A stretch of DNA of 6,122 bases from an uncultured Pseudomonadota bacterium (GTDB taxonomy: Bacteria > Myxococcota_A > UBA9042 > CAIXZC01), in the NCBI GenBank assembly GCA_937884235.1, contig CALGBT010000517.1, positions 1 through 6,122 on the forward strand, written 5' to 3'. Shown piece by piece: positions 1 to 5,131 of the stretch (its first letter is position 1; each line of letters starts with the position of its first letter). The notes below the pieces were generated by a model. That model saw only the letters and a program-made list of their open reading frames with translations. It was not told the origin of the DNA and ran no database searches. The position numbers and the translations under genes were made by a program.

Positions 1-44
1 CCATTGAAGAGGTGCTGCGAGTTACGCAGGACGACAACCTTTGA
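1..44 (+). CDS. gspE: GspE, type II secretion ATPase, C-terminal end only (partial)
   Basis: Frame 3 reads IEEVLRVTQDDNL and then TGA at 42-44; the gene begins upstream of the window. The IEEVLRVT string is typical of the extreme C-terminus of GspE/PilB-family secretion ATPases, and the position directly before gspF is where gspE sits in T2SS operons. GspE is the hexameric cytoplasmic ATPase that powers pseudopilus assembly through the GspF/GspL platform. The stop is 11 nt before the gspF start, so the two are almost certainly co-transcribed. Only 13 residues are visible and no Walker motif can be checked, so the call rests on the short C-terminal motif and on context. Confidence 0.78.
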   Translation, partial: IEEVLRVTQDDNL

Positions 45-55
45 GCTGAGGCAAC

Positions 56-1303
56 ATGCCCGTTTACGAATACAAGGGACTCAACAAGGCAGGCCGCCAG
101 ACAAAGGGGGTGCTGGACGCGGACAATCCCCGGACTCTCAAAGAGAGCTTGAAGCGAATGGGCATCTTCATGTCCAGCTACGAAGAGGCCAACGAGAGCA
201 AAGACAAACGCGTCCGCAAAGGGACTGGAACCGCTGCCCAGGAAGCTCGGCGAGGACGCGGGAAGCGGGTGAAGGTCATTGAACTGGCCGAGCTCACCCG
301 TCAGATTGCCACTCTGCTCAAGGCCTCTATTCCCGTAGTCGACTGCCTGACTGCGGTGGCGAAACAGTCGGAGAACCCCAGACTCCAGCGCATTCTTAAT
401 GAGATTCGCCGAGAGGTTGCCGCCGGAAAGAGCCTCGCCGATGCCATGGCCGACCACCCCACGGTCTTCAACAACCTCTATGTTAACATGGTGCGCGCAG
501 GCGAATCATCGGGGACCCTGGACGTGGTCTTCTTCCGGTTGGCCGATTTCAGTGAATCCCAGGCGCGCCTCGTCTCCAAGGTGCGTGGAGCACTCACCTA
601 CCCCATCGTGATGATGGTGGTGGGAGTGGGCATTGTCTCCTTGATGATGGTATTCGTGGTACCCAAACTCACCGCGATGTTCACCGACATGGGGCAGAAA
701 TTGCCGGCCATTACGCGTGGACTCATCGCGGTCTCGGACTACTTCCAGAACTGGTGGCACGCATCATTGGCCGGAATATTCCTGGCCTTCTGGTGGTTCA
801 ACAAGTATCGCAAGAGTGAGAGCGGGAAGCCACGTATCGACCGCATTGTCTTGAAGATTCCGGTACTTGGGCCGCTCTTGCGCATGGTCGCCGTGGCTCG
901 CTTCTCTCGAACTCTGGGAACTCTGCTCAACAGCGGCGTCCCCATCGTCGCAGCATTGGATATCGTCAAACATGTCGTGGGGAATGCAATCCTCTCAGAC
1001 GTAGTGGAAGAAGCCAAGGCAGCGGTTCAGGAAGGAAATAGTCTGGCGACGCCGCTGGAACGGTCCGGCCAGTTTCCGCCCATGGTCTGCCACATGATTT
1101 CCGTTGGTGAGCAGTCAGGCCAGGTGGAGGAAATGTTGGAGAACGTCTCCAATGCATACGAACTGCAAGTGGACTCCAAATTGAACATAATGACGTCGCT
1201 GCTGGAGCCACTGATGATTCTCTTCATGGGCGTTGCCGTGGCGCTGATTGTATTCGCCATTCTTACGCCGATGCTACAGATGAACGAACTCTTGAAAGGA
1301 TAG
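56..1303 (+). CDS. gspF: GspF, inner-membrane platform protein of the type II secretion system
   Basis: A 415-residue protein, normal for GspF (about 400). The start MPVYEYKGLNKAG matches the family opening, followed by a basic, poorly conserved linker (about 45-75). Two homologous T2SSF domains follow, at about 78-203 and 283-406. Each opens with a matching helix (LTRQIATLLKASIPVVDCL at 80-98, FSRTLGTLLNSGVPIVAAL at 283-301), and the repeated motif GESSG (149-153) / GEQSG (351-355) marks the duplication. Predicted membrane segments lie near 181-203, 236-249 and 384-406, the usual three-helix pattern. GspF sits in the cytoplasmic membrane under the pseudopilus and transmits GspE motion to pseudopilin insertion. 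The ATG at 56 has a short upstream GAGG (48-51, 4 nt spacer) and lies 11 nt after the gspE stop, which supports coupled expression. No truncation or frameshift is seen. Confidence 0.97.
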   Translation: MPVYEYKGLNKAGRQTKGVLDADNPRTLKESLKRMGIFMSSYEEANESKDKRVRKGTGTAAQEARRGRGKRVKVIELAELTRQIATLLKASIPVVDCLTAVAKQSENPRLQRILNEIRREVAAGKSLADAMADHPTVFNNLYVNMVRAGESSGTLDVVFFRLADFSESQARLVSKVRGALTYPIVMMVVGVGIVSLMMVFVVPKLTAMFTDMGQKLPAITRGLIAVSDYFQNWWHASLAGIFLAFWWFNKYRKSESGKPRIDRIVLKIPVLGPLLRMVAVARFSRTLGTLLNSGVPIVAALDIVKHVVGNAILSDVVEEAKAAVQEGNSLATPLERSGQFPPMVCHMISVGEQSGQVEEMLENVSNAYELQVDSKLNIMTSLLEPLMILFMGVAVALIVFAILTPMLQMNELLKG

Positions 1304-1316
1304 TTTGGACAGCAAA

Positions 1317-1323
1317 AAGGAGG
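1317..1323 (+). promoter_or_regulatory. Strong ribosome binding site that decides the gspG start
   Basis: AAGGAGG lies in the short gspF-gspG gap, 5 nt before GTG at 1329. It is the best Shine-Dalgarno match in the window. The in-frame TTG at 1305 has no comparable site and falls 1 nt after the gspF stop, so GTG 1329 is preferred. A strong site before gspG fits its role as the most abundant pseudopilin, made in excess over the minor ones. That expression reading is inference. Confidence 0.8.
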
Positions 1324-1328
1324 TTGCC

Positions 1329-1757
1329 GTGGACAACTTGAGGAAGAAACTGGCAAGAAAGGCCGCTCGCAGGGGACAGAAGGGTATGACCCTCATCGAG
1401 ATCATGGTGGTCATCGCCATTATCGGTATCGTCATGTCGGCAGTCGGCTATGGCGTCATGAACTACCTGGCAGAGGCCAAGGTGGATGCTGCCCGCGTCA
1501 CCGCGGAGAAACTCGCCTCGGTGCTGGAGATGTACTACGCCCGCCACGATGAGTATCCGTCGAACCTGGCCGAGTTGACCAAGAAGTCGGGCAAAAGCAA
1601 GAGATCGGCCTTGAAGACTTCGGACCTTAAAGACCCCTGGAAGAAGGCCTGGATTTATAGCGTGGACGGCGACTCGTTCAAGCTGTGCTCCCCAGGGCCC
1701 GACAAGAAGCAGGGAACGGATGATGACATTTGCCATGGCGAAGACGACGACGAATAG
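1329..1757 (+). CDS. gspG: GspG, major pseudopilin of the type II secretion system
   Basis: From GTG 1329 the product is 142 residues: a basic leader (1-19), then a prepilin peptidase site G19|M20 and the helix MTLIEIMVVIAIIGIVMSAV with the conserved Glu at mature position 5 (E24). A family-typical region follows (AEKLASVLEMYYARHDEYPSNLAELT, about 59-83), then DPW (102-104), and a calcium-loop-like C-terminus SPGPDKKQGTDDDI (121-134). In known GspG structures the corresponding Asp-rich loop binds calcium, which is needed for pilus stability. GspG polymerises into the periplasmic pseudopilus that drives secretion. Odd points: Met rather than Phe at mature position 1; a cysteine on each side of the loop (C120, C135); and an acidic end EDDDE that overlaps the gspH start region. 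An upstream TTG (1305) would add eight residues but has no good ribosome binding site. Confidence 0.95.
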   Translation: MDNLRKKLARKAARRGQKGMTLIEIMVVIAIIGIVMSAVGYGVMNYLAEAKVDAARVTAEKLASVLEMYYARHDEYPSNLAELTKKSGKSKRSALKTSDLKDPWKKAWIYSVDGDSFKLCSPGPDKKQGTDDDICHGEDDDE

Positions 1758-2346
1758 ACATGCGGCTGGCATGACCCTGATGGAGGTGATGGTTGCCATC
1801 GCCATCATCGGGTTCGTGGTGCTGGCGATGACCGCCTCGGTGGGCGGCATCTTTGGCGCCCGTCTCGATGCCTCAGCCAATAAGCTCTCTGGAATGGTCA
1901 GGTACACTTACAACCTGGCCACGCTGACGGGCAAAGTGCATCGCATCGTCGTCAACTTTGAAGAGTTGACCTACCGGGTGGAGGCTGTGGAAGAACAGAA
2001 ACAATGCGGTCTGATGTCGGCTGAGGAGGAGAAGAAGGCGCGCAAGGACGACTCGCCCTTTGCGGCCATCGCTGAGTTGACTGGCTCGGCGGTCAATGAC
2101 TCCCGGGTCAGAACCGCGAAGCTGCCTGCCGGCATTAAGTTCACCGGCATGATGACGCGACACAACAGCAATGTAGTGGAGGAGGGAGAGGAAGCCGTCT
2201 ACTTCTTTCCCGACGGCACTGCGGAGAGGGCACTAATCTGGCTTACGGACGGCGACGAAGTGTTCACCGTGGAAGTAACCGCGCTCCAGGGTACTGGAGT
2301 GGTCTGGAGCGAAGAACGGGACAGTGCGGAGTTGGCAAAGAAATGA
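1723..2346 (+). CDS. gspH: GspH, minor pseudopilin of the type II secretion system
   Basis: The prepilin signature is AAG|MTLMEVMVAIAIIGFVV with Glu at mature position 5, followed by a globular domain. The C-terminal part reads AVYFFPDGTAERALIWLTDG and then FTVEVTALQGTG, the beta-strand pattern typical of GspH/FimT-like pseudopilins. The protein is about 200 residues, slightly longer than the usual 150-190, with a charged stretch rich in Glu and Lys (around EEEKKARKDDS) that is probably a surface loop. GspH is a low-abundance subunit linking the GspI-J-K tip to the GspG filament. The start is uncertain. ATG 1723 has AGGGA (1711-1715) at a 7 nt spacer, ATG 1720 is directly before it, and ATG 1735 gives a 12-residue leader but has no visible ribosome binding site. 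All overlap the end of gspG in another frame (35, 38 or 23 nt). The stop overlaps the gspI start as ATGA. Confidence 0.9.
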   Translation: MTFAMAKTTTNRHAAGMTLMEVMVAIAIIGFVVLAMTASVGGIFGARLDASANKLSGMVRYTYNLATLTGKVHRIVVNFEELTYRVEAVEEQKQCGLMSAEEEKKARKDDSPFAAIAELTGSAVNDSRVRTAKLPAGIKFTGMMTRHNSNVVEEGEEAVYFFPDGTAERALIWLTDGDEVFTVEVTALQGTGVVWSEERDSAELAKK

Positions 2347-3206
2347 CCGTTGCCCACAAGCGCGGCGAGAGAGGGTTCTCGCTCCTGGAGATGATGGTTG
2401 CCATTGCGGTTCTCGCAGTGGCGATGACCGCCATCATGTCGGCGCAGCAGGCCAGCATGAATGCCACCGTCATGATCAAGCGCGGGCAGACTGCTTCGAT
2501 GCTCGTGCGAGGTATCGTCTATGCCATTGAAGAGGAATATCGTGTCGAGGGTTTCCCTGAGAACAGCATCGAGGACCGTGACTGCGAGGTACCCGAAGAT
2601 TTCGACAAGATCTATGAATGTCACTATAGCCTTGAGCGGTTCGACCTGGAACCAGAGCAGATGCAGGCTCTCGTGGACCAGAGCTTCGGCGGCTTGATGG
2701 GTGAAGGGGGACTTGGCAGCCTCCAATCGGGAGATCGCGGCGGCCTCTCAAATACCATGGAGGGGCTGGTCACGGGACAGAGCGAGATGGGGGGCATGAA
2801 CCTCTCCGGACTGGCCTTCCTGTTGCCCTTCCTGGGACCTGAAGGTGAGGCTCTCATGAGCCTGTGCAACATCAACCTTGGGGCGATGATGATGAGCTTC
2901 ATGGGGGTGCAGTCTTTTCTCCCCATGGTGCTGCAAGAGGTCTCCAACCGGACACGCAAGCTGTCAGTGGTGCTGACCTGGAGCGAAGGCCCCTACGGCG
3001 AACGTGATTTCGCCATCACCACATACATCACATCGCTACCCGAAGAGCAGCTGCAACAACTCAAAGACATGGAGGATGCCCAGGAGGTGCTGGAGGGCGC
3101 AGGCATTCTGCCGGGAGCCGAAGGTGGAGAGGCGGGCAGCGGCCCATCGACTGGCAGGGGCGGCGCATCGTCATCGGGCGGATCCCGTGGCGGAGGTGGA
3201 CGATGA
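2343..3206 (+). CDS. gspI: GspI, minor pseudopilin, unusually large with hydrophobic insertion and Gly/Ser tail
   Basis: Leader of 11 residues, cleavage site RG11|F12, then FSLLEMMVAIAVLAVAMTAI with Glu at mature position 5 (E16). The stretch QASMNATVMIKRGQTASMLV (37-56) continues the N-terminal helix as in GspI. A strand-like segment RKLSVVLTWSEGPYGERDF (205-223) followed by AITTYI matches the GspI C-terminal sheet. At 287 residues it is more than twice the usual length of about 120-130. The excess is a central insertion (about 104-200), rich in Gly, Met and Leu with hydrophobic runs near 156-164 and 178-198, plus a tail (about 231-287) with a helix-like Gln/Glu/Leu part and then a Gly/Ser run. 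Cysteines are at 81, 93 and 175. GspI is the core of the GspI-J-K tip complex. ATG 2343 overlaps the gspH stop (ATGA); only a distant GGAG (2328-2331) precedes it, so translation is probably coupled. The family call is firm; the role of the extra parts is unknown. Confidence 0.88.
   Translation: MTVAHKRGERGFSLLEMMVAIAVLAVAMTAIMSAQQASMNATVMIKRGQTASMLVRGIVYAIEEEYRVEGFPENSIEDRDCEVPEDFDKIYECHYSLERFDLEPEQMQALVDQSFGGLMGEGGLGSLQSGDRGGLSNTMEGLVTGQSEMGGMNLSGLAFLLPFLGPEGEALMSLCNINLGAMMMSFMGVQSFLPMVLQEVSNRTRKLSVVLTWSEGPYGERDFAITTYITSLPEEQLQQLKDMEDAQEVLEGAGILPGAEGGEAGSGPSTGRGGASSSGGSRGGGGR
3192..3198 (+). promoter_or_regulatory. gspJ ribosome binding site embedded in the gspI glycine codons
   Basis: GGAGGTG lies 4 nt before ATG 3203, with the GGAGG core 6 nt before it. 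It is read within the last glycine codons of gspI (GGA GGT GGA). The end of the GspI glycine run therefore also serves as the Shine-Dalgarno site of gspJ. The coding overlap is directly visible; its use as a ribosome binding site is inferred from match and spacing. Confidence 0.7.
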
Positions 3207-3922
3207 GACTCCGCAAACATAGCTCCAGCCACGGCTTCACGCTACTGGAGGTAATGGTCTCCGTGACCATTCTGACCATGGTCGCGGCGATGGTGTACTC
3301 CACCATCGCAGTAACTCTGACTGCCCAGGACACGGCCCAGAAGATCCACGAGATGTATCACGCTGGTTACGTTGCCATGACCAAGATGACACGCGACCTG
3401 ACCAACGCATTCCTTTCCAAGCACGTCTCCGTGCTGGAGCGAGACCGGGAGACTGTCTTTCTGGGCCGGGACGACGAGGTGACCTTCTCCTATCTGGGCC
3501 ATTTCCGCTGGTTTGCAGAGGAGCCAGAGTCGGATCAGGGGGTGGTTTCATACTACGTTAAGAGCAAGCAACTCATCCGCCGGGAGAAGACAGTCATTGA
3601 TGATAACCCCGAAAAGGGCGGCACCGAGGACGTGCTTGCCTATGGGGTCAAGAAGTTGGAATTCCAATACTGGGACCCCGAACAGGAAGACTGGGTGGGC
3701 GATTGGAAGGCGGAGATGGAAGACCTGGAACCGATCTTTCTCGATAAGGCCGAAGAGAAGGCCAACAACCTGGCCAAGAAACTGACCGGCATGGACCAAC
3801 TCGACACGTTCAAGCTCCCCCCGCGGGTGCAGATCAAGCTGCTGCTAGTGGATGCCGAGGGGCGTGAGTACCCCTTTGAATCAGAGACATTGCTGCCAAT
3901 GAAAGAGGCCTTCAACTGGTAG
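3203..3922 (+). CDS. gspJ: GspJ, minor pseudopilin of the type II secretion system
   Basis: A 239-residue protein with an 11-residue basic leader, cleavage site HG11|F12 and helix FTLLEVMVSVTILTMVAAMV with Glu at mature position 5 (E16). Family-like features follow: the helix continuation around YVAMTKMTRDLTNAF (56-70), strand EVTFSYLGHFRWF (92-104), VSYYVKSKQLIRRE (115-128), LEFQYWDPEQEDWVGDW (152-168) and LPPRVQIKLLLVD (205-217). GspJ joins GspI and GspK in the pseudopilus tip, whose assembly is thought to start the pilus. Between W168 and LPPRV there is a charged, helix-like stretch of about 36 residues, longer than the short loop usual there. There are no cysteines. The ATG overlaps the gspI stop (ATGA), has a good ribosome binding site inside gspI, and the stop lies 8 nt before gspK. 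Confidence 0.95.
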   Translation: MRLRKHSSSHGFTLLEVMVSVTILTMVAAMVYSTIAVTLTAQDTAQKIHEMYHAGYVAMTKMTRDLTNAFLSKHVSVLERDRETVFLGRDDEVTFSYLGHFRWFAEEPESDQGVVSYYVKSKQLIRREKTVIDDNPEKGGTEDVLAYGVKKLEFQYWDPEQEDWVGDWKAEMEDLEPIFLDKAEEKANNLAKKLTGMDQLDTFKLPPRVQIKLLLVDAEGREYPFESETLLPMKEAFNW

Positions 3923-3930
3923 AGGAGAGC

Positions 3931-5127
3931 ATGGCGAGACGTAACCAGAAGGCCCTTGAGGGCCAGCGAGGAGTCGCTCTCATCGTGGTTTTGACCGCGG
4001 TGGCGGTGCTCTCGGTTGCGGTCTCCGAGTTCTCGTACAACACTCGCATTGCCGTCGGCATGACCTATCACGCAGAGAAAGAAGTTCAGGCCTACTTCAA
4101 CGCTCGCTCCGGCATCATGATCGCCCTCTTCACCCTGGAAGCCAAAGAAGTGGTGGACAAAGTGGTGGGTCAGTTCGCCTCCTTCCTGGGTGGCGTCAAC
4201 ACCAACCAGATTGAGATCTGGCGGGCCATTGAGCCCCTTTGCGGGGGCTTTTCTACGGGCAAGTTCAATCTCTACGGCCTCGACCTCATCGACTTCGAGG
4301 GGGTCGGCGGTATGGGCATGCCCCCCAAGCAAGGCTTCGAATGCAAAGTCGACCTTGAGGATGGCCGCATCAACCTGAACAACGTCGACAACACCGGGGA
4401 CAAACAGACCCTTTACTCGGAGCTGCGTGGAGTCTTCATGCAGCAGTTCAAGAGCGACCTCTTCGACGAAAACGAGAAACGCGTCGACGAGCTTATCGGG
4501 GCGATTATCGACTGGGCCGACCAGGACGACAATAAGACCCAGGTCGAACAGGGATTCGTCCAGGAAGCCATGGGGGGAGGCGGGGAAGGCGGCGACTACT
4601 CGAAGTACGGGTACGACGTCAAGAATGCCAAGTACGATACTGTGGAGGAGCTGCGCTACGTCGACGGCGTCACCGACGGCATTTATTGCCTGCTCAAAGA
4701 CCGCGTCACGGTCTACAATACGGAGAAGCTCAACGTCAACACGGCAGACCTGGAGGTTATCAAGGGCCTGGTCTGCTCTCACCTTGCCGACCGCGGCCAA
4801 TTGCTGTGCAACCCGCAGATGCGAGCCGATGGCATGCTCACGCCCATTGACATCATCGGCGAGCACTTCGAGATGTGCCGACAGGTGAAGAACAAGCTGT
4901 TCACGCCGCCATTCGCCAGTGCGAAGTCCTTTGTTGATTTCTTCAACAAGCTGGGTGCATTCCTCGGTGAACCGCTGCCACTGGATACCGCGTCGCTGAT
5001 CAAGAAGGTCGGCACCAAGGGGCGAGTCTGGCGGGTGACGGCCACGGGCAAGGCGGGCAACGTAGAAAAAACGATCACCGCGGTGCTCGACACCTCGGCT
5101 GGCAAGATCGTCTACTGGAGGGAATAG
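3931..5127 (+). CDS. gspK: GspK, minor pseudopilin capping the type II pseudopilus
   Basis: A 398-residue protein, longer than the usual 320-340. Cleavage site QRG14|V15, then VALIVVLTAVAVLSVAVSEF. It lacks Glu at mature position 5 (V19), which is the known hallmark of GspK and fits its place at the very tip. Family motifs in order are YFNARSGIMIALFTL (55-68), DLEDGRINLNNVDN (141-154), ELIGAIIDWADQDD (187-200), KNAKYDTVEELRYVDGVTD (231-249) and VYNTEKLNVNTADLEVI (261-277). The middle alpha-helical domain resembles the helix-rich insert of known GspK structures. A glycine run GGGGEGG (215-221) follows the W-A-D motif. Six cysteines (104, 138, 253, 282, 293, 316) lie in the predicted periplasmic part and could form disulfides (inference). 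The ATG follows AGGAG (3923-3927) at a 3 nt spacer, and the stop lies 4 nt before gspL. Confidence 0.95.
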   Translation: MARRNQKALEGQRGVALIVVLTAVAVLSVAVSEFSYNTRIAVGMTYHAEKEVQAYFNARSGIMIALFTLEAKEVVDKVVGQFASFLGGVNTNQIEIWRAIEPLCGGFSTGKFNLYGLDLIDFEGVGGMGMPPKQGFECKVDLEDGRINLNNVDNTGDKQTLYSELRGVFMQQFKSDLFDENEKRVDELIGAIIDWADQDDNKTQVEQGFVQEAMGGGGEGGDYSKYGYDVKNAKYDTVEELRYVDGVTDGIYCLLKDRVTVYNTEKLNVNTADLEVIKGLVCSHLADRGQLLCNPQMRADGMLTPIDIIGEHFEMCRQVKNKLFTPPFASAKSFVDFFNKLGAFLGEPLPLDTASLIKKVGTKGRVWRVTATGKAGNVEKTITAVLDTSAGKIVYWRE

Positions 5128-5131
5128 TTCC

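Noticed and set aside
1305..1328. Upstream TTG start for gspG adding eight residues.
   Set aside because: A near-perfect AAGGAGG at 1317-1323 points to GTG 1329, and TTG 1305 lies 1 nt after the gspF stop with no comparable site.
1263..1907. A 214-codon - strand frame over gspG and the start of gspH.
   Set aside because: Antisense shadow; it covers the highly conserved pseudopilin helices, which fully explain the sequence on the + strand.
1384..2430. Similar DNA segments in gspG, gspH and gspI (around 1390, 1780 and 2385) that look like a dispersed repeat.
   Set aside because: They encode the shared pseudopilin N-terminal helix (MTLxE or FSLLE followed by MVxIA). Protein paralogy explains them; they are not mobile or regulatory repeats.
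2343..3206. Possibility that the long GspI is a fusion or frameshift artefact joining two genes.
   Set aside because: One uninterrupted frame runs from helix to tail, the GspI C-terminal strand lies after the insertion in the same frame, and both ends make clean ATGA overlaps with neighbours.
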